NCBI GenBank assembly: GCA_937873805.1
Contig: CALMWO010000060.1
Span: 1 to 8,679, forward strand
DNA length: 8,679 bases
Source: an uncultured Hyphomonadaceae bacterium
Lineage (GTDB): Bacteria > Pseudomonadota > Alphaproteobacteria > Caulobacterales > Hyphomonadaceae
Direction of reading: 5' to 3'
Part shown: positions 1 to 6,244 of the stretch, one piece after another
Layout of the letters: every line of letters begins with the position of its first letter
Numbering within the stretch: the first letter of the stretch is position 1
Made by a program: the position numbers and the translations under genes
Notes under the pieces: generated by a model
What the model was told of the DNA's origin: nothing
The model's input: only the letters and a program-made list of their open reading frames with translations
Database searches by the model: none

Positions 1-134
1 GATATCGACAATGGCCGCAAGGGAAAATGAGATCGCGACTGCCCTCAACTCAATATCGCACATAGGTGGTGCGGAGAGTTAAATAAGAAACCCAGAGGTT
101 TCCGTCGCTCGATGCGTGATTTTTGATACGGCGA
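1..134. other. Left-edge intergenic stretch with possible end of an incoming gene
   Basis: No gene can be assigned with confidence. On the plus strand, the frame beginning at base 2 is open until a TAA at 80-82 and would encode about 26 residues (ending HIGGAES). It could be the last codons of a gene entering from the left and converging on the response regulator, but it is too short to recognise and could be chance. The segment between 82 and the regulator stop at 135 contains the hairpin listed separately. Confidence 0.25.
81..102 (-). terminator. Putative Rho-independent terminator of the receptor/PepSY/regulator cluster
   Basis: Read on the minus strand, GAAACC and GGTTTC form a perfect 6-bp stem (102-97 with 92-87) around the 4-base loop TCTG, followed at once by the T-rich tail TTATTT. 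It lies about 33 bases after the stop codon of the receiver-domain gene, where the end of the minus-strand cluster is expected. The stem is short and only half GC, so termination may be inefficient. The plus strand has no T-tract after the hairpin, so it is unlikely to work in both directions. Confidence 0.5.
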
Positions 135-491
135 TCAACGGCCGGAATGCTGGAGAATAAAGGTCTTCAACTTCGAATCGTCGACCGGCTTTGGAAAAAC
201 AGGACGGTCGGCAAAGCGGGGCTCTATGTCCTTCGCGCCCTTGCCGCTGGTGAATGCGAACGGCACACCGCGCGCCGCAAGGGCATCAGCGATCGGCCAG
301 GACATCTCCCGCGCAAGATTGCAGTCCAGCAGTGCGCAATTCACCACTTCACCCGACTCCGCAGCGGCGAGCCCGTCGCGAAGACTCATGAACGGCCCAA
401 ACACCGAGCCGCCGAGATCTTCGACAAGCATCTCCATGGCGGCGCCGATCAGCGGCTCGTCTTCGACAATCATGACACGCAGAGAAGCCAT
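135..491 (-). CDS. Single-domain response regulator (CheY-like receiver)
   Basis: The 118-residue protein is a receiver domain and nothing else: no DNA-binding or enzymatic output domain is attached. Receiver hallmarks are in order: acidic pair E10-D11 in VEDEP, phospho-acceptor D56 in LLDCNL, the switch position T81 in TSG, and the conserved lysine K101 in FPKP. The VEDEPLI opening and the ADALAARGVPFAF stretch resemble stand-alone receivers that partner HWE/HisKA_2 histidine kinases in alphaproteobacteria, so it may pass phosphate between proteins or occupy a kinase. The ATG at 491 has a good ribosome binding site, AAAAGGGAC, 5-6 bases upstream. It lies 65 bp after the PepSY gene on the same strand with no obvious terminator between, so co-transcription is plausible. 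No kinase gene is in view. The family is certain; its role with the metal-uptake genes is inference. Confidence 0.9.
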   Translation of the reverse strand: MASLRVMIVEDEPLIGAAMEMLVEDLGGSVFGPFMSLRDGLAAAESGEVVNCALLDCNLAREMSWPIADALAARGVPFAFTSGKGAKDIEPRFADRPVFPKPVDDSKLKTFILQHSGR

Positions 492-556
492 TCCGTCCCT
501 TTTTGCCCGACCGGTGATAACTCCGGGCGCGGACAGAGGTTCCAGAACAAGTTGGC

Positions 557-1891
557 TCAGGCAAGGCCCAGCCAGCGCCGCGCCGGAGGCCAGCGGCGGA
601 GGATCAACCGCTCCAGCACCGCAAGCACCACCAGACTTGCCCCCAGCACGGGAAGCAGAACTGCAGCGATGGCGATAATGACAGCCAAACCAGCGCCGAT
701 CCGGGCGTCGGGAATGGGCGGTGGTGCGCCTAGCACACCTTCAGGCGCGCGCCGCCGCCACATCACAAAGGCGCTGACGCACAGGGTGATCAACCCCAGC
801 GCGGTCAGGACACCAAGCACCTGATTGAGCGGCGCAAAGAGTTGGCCTTCATGGGCGGCGATGGCGACCCCGACAATCTGGTCGATGATGTGCTTGCCGC
901 CAAACGTGTCGCGCCGCGCCACCTCGCCCGTCATCGCAGACAGCGCAACGTCTTCGCGTTGCGGGCGGTTCTGCGCATTCGACTTGGCCCACCACAGCGG
1001 CGAGGTTTTTGTCGGCGGCGTGAGTATGACCGGCGGGGCAAGATCCAGCGCCCGCGCTTTGGCGACGATCGCATCGATGGAAGCGCCACCATGAGCGGAA
1101 TGATCCATCGCTGCCATATCATGCCCAGCGTGCTCGGCATGTTCGTCCGCACTTGAAGTCGTCCAGTCCTGTGAAATGGGCGCAGTGCCGGTGATGTCCC
1201 GCACCATCTTGAAGCCATTGCCCCAGACCAGCGACCACGGCATTCCACTGACCAGCAGGAACAGCGCGAACGCCGACACCCAGACGCCGACGACAGCGTG
1301 AAGATCGCGCCAGAAACGTTTCGGCCCTTGCCCAAGCCGTGGATAGAGCACGCCACCCAGACCCTTGGCGTTGCGTGGCCACCAGAGATAAAGCCCCGTC
1401 ACCACCATCACGATGGCCCAGGAGGCTGCGAGTTCGACAATGATCGAGCCCGCATTTCCCATCATCAGCTCGCCGTGAAGCTTGAACACCCACCGGTCCC
1501 AGGTGCCCCCCTCGTCAACGGTCTTCAGGATCGCGAGCGTATCGGGATGGACGTAGACGCGCGTGCGCGCGCCATGATCAGAAACAAGCACACGCGCAGC
1601 CTGGTCGGACTCCTCCGCCAGCATGATGCCGGCGAAGGTCGAACCCGGCACAGCTTTCGTCGCAGCAGCGACGATCGCCTCCTGCGTCGCCGGTTGTCCT
1701 GCGCGTTCGAGCGCAACGATATCGCGGTCGATCCACGCGTCGATCTGCGGACGGAACAGGTAGACAGATCCTGTCACCGCAAGCCAGATCACGAACGGGA
1801 TGCAGATCAGGCCGGCGTAAAAGTGCCAGCGCCACAGCATCCTGTAGAGGCTGCCCTTGCCTTCAGTTTCACGCTTCTCGACCGCGATCAT
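557..1891 (-). CDS. PepSY-associated transmembrane protein with His/Met-rich periplasmic loop
   Basis: This is an inner-membrane protein of about 444 residues of the PepSY_TM family, which includes FoxB and FpvG, involved in periplasmic reduction steps of siderophore-iron uptake. Hydrophobic spans lie near residues 24-46, 148-171, 199-223 and 355-377, with one or two more at 398-429. Histidines sit at the membrane edges of the first four (H23, H139 in KLHGELM, H198 in DLHAVVG, H347 in AAHEGQ), the sort of placement used for haem ligation in FoxB-like proteins. Between spans 3 and 4, residues 249-268 hold five His and two Met, typical of copper-binding loops. The ATG at 1891 was chosen over the longer open frame to 2017, because the extension would overlap the receptor gene by 116 bp and a good site (GAGGG, 7 bases upstream) overlaps the receptor stop. 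The 10-bp gap to the receptor indicates an operon. Likely role: handling or reducing the imported metal, probably copper; iron is the alternative. Confidence 0.9.
   Translation of the reverse strand: MIAVEKRETEGKGSLYRMLWRWHFYAGLICIPFVIWLAVTGSVYLFRPQIDAWIDRDIVALERAGQPATQEAIVAAATKAVPGSTFAGIMLAEESDQAARVLVSDHGARTRVYVHPDTLAILKTVDEGGTWDRWVFKLHGELMMGNAGSIIVELAASWAIVMVVTGLYLWWPRNAKGLGGVLYPRLGQGPKRFWRDLHAVVGVWVSAFALFLLVSGMPWSLVWGNGFKMVRDITGTAPISQDWTTSSADEHAEHAGHDMAAMDHSAHGGASIDAIVAKARALDLAPPVILTPPTKTSPLWWAKSNAQNRPQREDVALSAMTGEVARRDTFGGKHIIDQIVGVAIAAHEGQLFAPLNQVLGVLTALGLITLCVSAFVMWRRRAPEGVLGAPPPIPDARIGAGLAVIIAIAAVLLPVLGASLVVLAVLERLILRRWPPARRWLGLA
1088..1147 (-). other. His/Met-rich metal-binding loop within the PepSY protein
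   Basis: This codes for residues 249-268 of the PepSY protein, DEHAEHAGHDMAAMDHSAHG. The spacing H-x2-H-x2-H-x-M-x2-M-x-H-x2-H resembles the Met/His repeats of bacterial copper proteins such as CopB/PcoB and of copper-transporter N termini. It sits in the large loop between membrane spans 3 and 4, predicted periplasmic. Metal binding is inferred from composition and from the neighbouring genes. Confidence 0.6.
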
Positions 1892-1901
1892 TTCGATGCC
1901 C

Positions 1902-3968
1902 TCAGAACGTGAACGCCACGCCGCCGTAGACGGACCGTGCGTCGCCGGGGAAAAAGACCGCCGTTGAAGCCGTTTGCGCGTTCGTGACTGCGGTGAAGTT
2001 GGAAACGTAACGCTCATCCGTCAGGTTTCGAATGTCGAGAAACAACGAGACGCCGCCCTCGAACTCCTGCCCGACGCCAAGATTGAGCACGCTATAGGAC
2101 GGGGCCTTGAACGTGTTCATGTAGTCGACGAACGTATCCTGGATCGACCATTCGACCGATGGCGCGATCCAGAAGCCGCCCGGCGCCTGATAGCGAAGCT
2201 CGGCGCGATAGAAGTGCTCCGGCACCACCGGCAGGCGGTTGTCGCCATACTGCACATCGCCCTCGAAGCGGAAGTCAGACCACATATATGTCTGGCGCAG
2301 GCGAAGCCCGTCCATGATCTGCCAGTCGAGGCCCGCTTCGATGCCTTGATGGGTCGTCTCGTCCGCATTGAAGGTCGGCGCGGGAATGCCTTGCGCCGGG
2401 TTCACCGCGTACGTCAGCAGTTCATTGTCGAGCTTGGCGTGATAGAGCGCGACATCCCAGATGAAGGCGCCGGTTCGGCCGCGCGCGCCCACCTCACCCG
2501 TCCATGCTTCCTGCGGTTTCAATGGCTGGAAGCCGCCCGTGGTCGGCGCCAGCGAAGAAAAGTTCGGCGGCTCTACGGACTGCGTGATGTTGCCGTAAAC
2601 CTGTATGCCATCCGCGTTCTGCCAGAGCACGCCGATGCGCGGCGCGAACCAGTCGTAGTCCTTGCTCGCCGTCACGACGACAGCACTGGGGGCGTAGCTT
2701 TGATAATCACGCTCGGCCTTGCCATAGGAGCCACCACCGATGATCGCGATCTCGTCGGTTACGAAAACGCGGCCTTCAGCAAATACGTCGAGGCCTTTTG
2801 CGTTCTGCCTGCTCTCGGCAGTCTGCGTGCCTTTCGAGCCCCGCAGGTTCGCCCACTGATTGGCGTCGAGATCGCCGGTTCGGTAGGAAGCACCGTAGAA
2901 CAGGTCGGCCGGCCGCCCCATGAAGTCGCCGGTCCAGTCCATGCGACCGAAAACGCCCAGATTTCGGCTTTCCTGATCGATGACCTGGAAGATCGGGTGA
3001 TCGAGATCCTTCCACGTCGCATAGACACCGCCTTCCAGAACGCTGTTGGCGTCGAGCCTCCAGCGCGTCTGCACGACACCGCGCACAACGCGTTGGTCGC
3101 GCTGATAATTCAGGCTGACGTTGGCCGCCGCTGCAGCTTCTGGGTCTGAAAGCGCTTGAGCGAGCGTGAGCGATCCTGGGATCTGTTGATGGATGTAACC
3201 GCCGCTGAGATAGGCGCGCACTTCCCGGTCGTCGCCGAACGTATAGCCCAGGTTGGCGGATGCGAACTGCTGATCGCCTTCGCTTTGCCGGCGCCAGCCA
3301 TCCACTGACTGGCCCGTGACAGCCGCGAAGCCGTCCCACGCGCCAAACTCCCCGCCCGTCTCAACGTGTCCACGCAGCGTGCCGTATGCGCCGCCTTCGA
3401 CGCGGATGAGACCAGTCGCCGGCATCGTCTTGCCGGTCGGCGTCACGATGTTAATCGCCCCGCCCAGCAGCGCGCCGCCATAGCGCAGCGCATTTCCGCC
3501 CTTGTAGACTTCGGTAAAGCGCGCAATCGCCGGATCGACCATCTGCGTGTCGCCAAAGCCGTCAGCTTCGTTCAGCGGAATGCCGTCCTGCGCAATCAAC
3601 GTGCCGCGCAGATGGTTGGGATTGCCGATGCCCGAACCGCGGATCGAAAGGCGCGTATCTCCGCCCCATTTCTTCTGCACGTAGACCCCCGGCACATCGC
3701 GCAACATGTCGGCGAGGCCTGGTGTGAAACGGTTTGCGTAGCTTTCGGACGAAACCACAGCCACAGCGCCCGGCGTTTCAGAAAGCCGTTGGCGCGCTCC
3801 AGCGACAACTGGCGGATCTTCGGGATCGCGCGTTCCCGTAACAATGACAGTGTCGCGTTCCTGCGGCCCCTCAAGCGGGCCGGACTGGGCGAAGGCCGGC
3901 GCAGCAAGGGACGCCGCCAGCATAAGAGCGTGCGCCGACGCAGCGGCGCGCAAAATACATGAAGACAT
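1902..3968 (-). CDS. TonB-dependent outer-membrane receptor (FecA/BfrG type, probable metal or metallophore uptake)
   Basis: The product is a complete 688-residue outer-membrane receptor, a usual length for the family. An N-terminal signal peptide ends near PAFA-QSG (cleavage about residue 27). A TonB box, DTVIVTG, follows at 39-45. The plug domain runs from about 60 to 180 (ETPGAVAVVS, LRDVPGVYVQ, LSIRGSG, QDGIPLNEADGFGD, GGNALRYGGALLGGAINIVTP), after which a beta-barrel ends in the terminal phenylalanine of VAFTF. The HLRGTLIAQDGIPLNEADG segment is of the type found in FecA- and BfrG-like receptors. I chose the ATG at 3968: translation could be extended in frame to a TTG at 3998, but the ATG directly precedes a normal signal peptide, although its site (AGGA, 11 bases upstream) is weak. 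It lies 66 bp after the small leader ORF and 10 bp before the PepSY gene. By analogy with bp2923-bfrG-bp2921 the substrate is probably copper or a copper-chelate; the sequence alone does not fix the substrate. Confidence 0.92.
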   Translation of the reverse strand: MSSCILRAAASAHALMLAASLAAPAFAQSGPLEGPQERDTVIVTGTRDPEDPPVVAGARQRLSETPGAVAVVSSESYANRFTPGLADMLRDVPGVYVQKKWGGDTRLSIRGSGIGNPNHLRGTLIAQDGIPLNEADGFGDTQMVDPAIARFTEVYKGGNALRYGGALLGGAINIVTPTGKTMPATGLIRVEGGAYGTLRGHVETGGEFGAWDGFAAVTGQSVDGWRRQSEGDQQFASANLGYTFGDDREVRAYLSGGYIHQQIPGSLTLAQALSDPEAAAAANVSLNYQRDQRVVRGVVQTRWRLDANSVLEGGVYATWKDLDHPIFQVIDQESRNLGVFGRMDWTGDFMGRPADLFYGASYRTGDLDANQWANLRGSKGTQTAESRQNAKGLDVFAEGRVFVTDEIAIIGGGSYGKAERDYQSYAPSAVVVTASKDYDWFAPRIGVLWQNADGIQVYGNITQSVEPPNFSSLAPTTGGFQPLKPQEAWTGEVGARGRTGAFIWDVALYHAKLDNELLTYAVNPAQGIPAPTFNADETTHQGIEAGLDWQIMDGLRLRQTYMWSDFRFEGDVQYGDNRLPVVPEHFYRAELRYQAPGGFWIAPSVEWSIQDTFVDYMNTFKAPSYSVLNLGVGQEFEGGVSLFLDIRNLTDERYVSNFTAVTNAQTASTAVFFPGDARSVYGGVAFTF

Positions 3969-4034
3969 AAGGAGATAGGTCCTGATCAAGGCAAGCAAAC
4001 GCGCGAGGCGTAAGGCCCGGCACGGCGAAGCAGC
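3969..4034 (-). promoter_or_regulatory. Leader gap between DUF2946-like ORF and receptor gene
   Basis: Sixty-six bases separate the stop of the leader ORF from the receptor ATG. In the B. pertussis copper operon the corresponding gap is where Rho ends transcription when translation of the leader is not arrested. Here I see no strong intrinsic terminator (no stem followed by a T-run) and only a weak ribosome binding site for the receptor. That fits Rho-dependent or translational-coupling control but does not prove it. Confidence 0.35.
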
Positions 4035-4490
4035 TCAGATCAGGGATGGAGGTCCGGTCGACGGGGGCGGCGGCGCGGCAATGCCGCGACCCGGACGCAG
4101 ATCACGCACAACCGTGAAGTCGATCTCGTGCGACACACGGAATTCAACCGGCTCGGCCACCGCAACCGGTGACTCGATCACGGTCGCGCCGGCAAACACG
4201 CATGGTGCAGAATTGTTATCGGTCTTGGCGCTCTTCGGAAGCTTGGACAGATCAACCAGCTTGCCGGTGTCGAGATCAATCACCTGCGCTTGGGTGGCGT
4301 GGCCGTCGCACATCTCGACGGTGAGATAGCGGCCCGAGCCCGTATCCGCTTCTGCCAGCATGTAGCCAGCCGGGATGATCGCGCGCACGAGCATGGCCAG
4401 AAGCGCAATCGCGCCCAGCCTCCGCCCCATGTGCCGCATCCAGGTAAGCAAATCCGTCTCCCGCTCCCTTGTGGTGTACTCCCTCTGCAT
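4035..4490 (-). CDS. DUF2946-like small protein, probable CruR-type regulatory leader
   Basis: This 151-residue product has a basic N terminus, then a hydrophobic segment running into RAIIPAGYM (residues 36-44), the hallmark of DUF2946-like proteins. C61 lies in MCDGH, C97 in APCVFA, and the tail is proline-rich, with PPPP at 140-143 and GPP at 146-148, ending SLI. In B. pertussis the DUF2946 protein CruR heads a TonB receptor/PepSY operon and regulates it by copper: a nascent CXXC senses copper, which relieves ribosome arrest at a C-terminal RAPP motif and lets Rho terminate. The gene order here is identical, so the same role is likely. The oddity is that CXXC is absent; the candidate reads C-V-F-A, with C61-x-x-H64 as another possible ligand pair. 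The start is uncertain: the ATG at 4490 has only AGG abutting it; a TTG at 4451 has GGGAG six bases upstream; ATGs at 4439 and 4430 are also in frame. All keep the hydrophobic segment. Family confidence is good; the regulatory role is inference. Confidence 0.75.
   Translation of the reverse strand: MQREYTTRERETDLLTWMRHMGRRLGAIALLAMLVRAIIPAGYMLAEADTGSGRYLTVEMCDGHATQAQVIDLDTGKLVDLSKLPKSAKTDNNSAPCVFAGATVIESPVAVAEPVEFRVSHEIDFTVVRDLRPGRGIAAPPPPSTGPPSLI
4041..4080 (-). promoter_or_regulatory. C-rich, G-poor transcript segment, candidate Rho loading (rut-like) site
   Basis: On the transcribed (minus) strand these 40 bases contain 22 C and 10 G by hand count, because they encode the proline-rich end of the leader protein. 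A ribosome stalled on the proline codons would cover the segment; a ribosome that finishes and leaves would expose it to Rho. This matches the regulation described for CruR leaders. Proline codons are C-rich anyway, so the bias alone is weak evidence. Confidence 0.35.
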
Positions 4491-4624
4491 CCTGCGACAA
4501 GTGCGCTAAGCCGTCGCGCGTTTCACATAAGGGCGAGCAAGCTGGCAGACCGCATGTGGCGGCCAAGTTCATTTGACGCGCGCCCGAATTTAACCACGCT
4601 CCATCGCACGCTTGGGAGTGAGGG
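4491..4624. promoter_or_regulatory. Divergent intergenic region between the leader ORF and the S10 peptidase
   Basis: These 134 bases must hold the promoters of two divergent transcripts. A TTGACG at 4573-4578 on the plus strand resembles a -35 box, but nothing at 16-18 bases downstream resembles a -10 box. No clear promoter pair is visible on the minus strand, and no convincing operator palindrome was found. The one clear signal is the peptidase ribosome binding site, GGGAG at about 4614-4618. Confidence 0.4.
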
Positions 4625-6244
4625 ATGAGCTGGAGATACCCGATAGCGGTCGCGCTTGCTGCGCTGGCATGTGGCGCCGTGGCCAACGCGCAGGACATCG
4701 CCCCCTCGATCACCCGTCACACGCTTCAGCTTGAAGATGGAAAGCGCGACTACATCGCAACCGCCGGTCTCATGCCGATCCATGGCACCGATGATGCGAT
4801 CATCGGTGACATGTTCTACGTGGCCTACACTCTGCCGCCCGCGAGCGGAGAGACCCGCCCCATCGCCTTCATCTGGAACGGCGGTTCCGGCGCCAACTCG
4901 ACGCCCCTGCACTACGGCGCCTTCGGCCCGAAGCGGATCGCCGACGGCGCCATGAAACCCAACCCGGCGACGCTGCTCGACATTGCAGACATCGTCTTCA
5001 TCGACCAGATCGAAACCGGCTTCGGCCGCTACGCGCCTGGCGTGGACGCCAAGCCTCATCTCAACCAGCGCGCCGACGCACGCACCTTCGCTGATTTCAT
5101 CGAGACATGGCTGAAAGACCATGGCGGCACAGAGCGGCCGACCTTCCTGATTGGTGAAAGCTATGGCGTCCGCCGAGCACAGCTCGTGACGGAGGATCTT
5201 CTCAAGCGTGGTATTTCACCTGAAGCGCTTGTGCTGATCTCCGGCTACTCGCTCGTCGGCAAGCAACTGGAAGCGGCGACTGAAGGCGCCTTCCGCCTGC
5301 CGGGCTATGCGGCGCTCGCTCTCCTGCGCGGAGACGTCAAGAGCTCGGACTGGCGCTCCGAAGAAGAGATTCACGAAGCAGCGATCGCCATGGCCCACCG
5401 CCTCTCCGGCAAGATCGAGAAAGCCGACGCTTCGGCCCGGCGCGATTTCGCCGAGGGCGCCAAACGCTTTCTCGGCGCCTCCAGCCTGCAGCTCGTCGAT
5501 CCCGTCTCGCCACTTACCTTGCAGGAAACAGCACGCTTGCTCGCAGATCTTAGCCAACGTCACGCAACATTGGTGTTCACCGACATCTGGAATCCGATCG
5601 CTTACGACATGCGCAACTGGAAATCGGATGGTCGTGAATGGATCTCGCAGATCATCGTCGATGATCTGCGGAATAGCCTCGGCTTCGATCCGCCATCGCG
5701 CGTCTATATCGGGCAGGAATACGATCACGAGACATCCCAGCTCAGCAGCGCGCTCACACAACAATCGATGAAGGTGCAGCGAGCGGATGGCACGATTGCG
5801 GAGCTTTCACGAAAGACACTGAGCCAGTTTCCCGAGCTTTATGGCGCGCTAGCTCGTCTCAATGCGCTGACAGGCCTGCCCGCGCCGGCGGCCAGACCAG
5901 ACGACGGCCTCGCAGCAAGCATCGTGAATTTCGACGTACATTTTCCCGCGGCGCTGTGGCTGCGCGACAGCCCGATGCCCGAGCTGATGAAGGCCGCGCC
6001 AGAAATGAATCTATTCATCGCAGGAGGAATGTATGACGATCTTCTGCCCTGCGCTGTCGGCGCCGAGATGGCGCGCCGCGATCTGATGAAATCGCCGGAT
6101 CGCGTTCGTAGCAAATGCTATGCGGGCGGCCACATGATGTACGATGAAGAATCGCAAGCAGTCCTGTTGTCGGATGACGTACGCGCCTTCATGCGCGCGA
6201 TCCTGCAAGGCGATCCTGCACGAGACGCAGCAGTTACGCCGTGA
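4625..6244 (+). CDS. Exported serine-carboxypeptidase-like protein (peptidase family S10)
   Basis: The 539-residue protein has an N-terminal signal peptide ending near VANA-QD (about residue 22), so it is probably periplasmic or secreted. It shows the S10 alpha/beta-hydrolase signatures in order: an oxyanion-loop motif WNGGSGANS at 85-92, the nucleophile S179 in GESYG, a probable catalytic aspartate D471 in GMYDDLLP, and the histidine H503 in YAGGHMMY. All three triad positions are present, so it should be catalytically competent, removing C-terminal residues from peptides. The oxyanion motif normally reads NGGPGSSS; here proline is replaced by serine and SSS by ANS. GESYGV also differs from the common GESYGG. 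The ATG at 4625 is fixed by GGGAG six bases upstream. It is transcribed away from the metal cluster, and its last 11 bp overlap the 3' end of the convergent pirin gene. The true substrate is unknown. Confidence 0.9.
   Translation: MSWRYPIAVALAALACGAVANAQDIAPSITRHTLQLEDGKRDYIATAGLMPIHGTDDAIIGDMFYVAYTLPPASGETRPIAFIWNGGSGANSTPLHYGAFGPKRIADGAMKPNPATLLDIADIVFIDQIETGFGRYAPGVDAKPHLNQRADARTFADFIETWLKDHGGTERPTFLIGESYGVRRAQLVTEDLLKRGISPEALVLISGYSLVGKQLEAATEGAFRLPGYAALALLRGDVKSSDWRSEEEIHEAAIAMAHRLSGKIEKADASARRDFAEGAKRFLGASSLQLVDPVSPLTLQETARLLADLSQRHATLVFTDIWNPIAYDMRNWKSDGREWISQIIVDDLRNSLGFDPPSRVYIGQEYDHETSQLSSALTQQSMKVQRADGTIAELSRKTLSQFPELYGALARLNALTGLPAPAARPDDGLAASIVNFDVHFPAALWLRDSPMPELMKAAPEMNLFIAGGMYDDLLPCAVGAEMARRDLMKSPDRVRSKCYAGGHMMYDEESQAVLLSDDVRAFMRAILQGDPARDAAVTP

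Noticed and set aside
123..824. Plus-strand open frames opposite the response regulator and PepSY genes
   Set aside because: The opposite strand encodes clear receiver and PepSY domains; the plus-strand translations are low-complexity, Arg/Pro/Ser-rich shadows.
1892..2017. N-terminal extension of the PepSY protein upstream of the 1891 ATG
   Set aside because: It would overlap the receptor coding region by 116 bp, is Arg/Ser-rich without similarity, and the 1891 ATG has a good ribosome binding site.
1974..3149. Long plus-strand open frame (391 codons) antisense to the TonB receptor
   Set aside because: It lies wholly within a well-supported receptor gene, has an Arg/His/Val-rich shadow composition and no recognisable motif.
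4573..4578. TTGACG as a sigma-70 -35 box for the peptidase gene
   Set aside because: No -10-like hexamer is found at 16-18 bases spacing; the match alone is too weak to call a promoter.
4523..5122. Minus-strand open frame (199 codons) over the peptidase start
   Set aside because: It is antisense to the S10 signal peptide and oxyanion-loop region, shows no family motif, and would fill the divergent promoter region.
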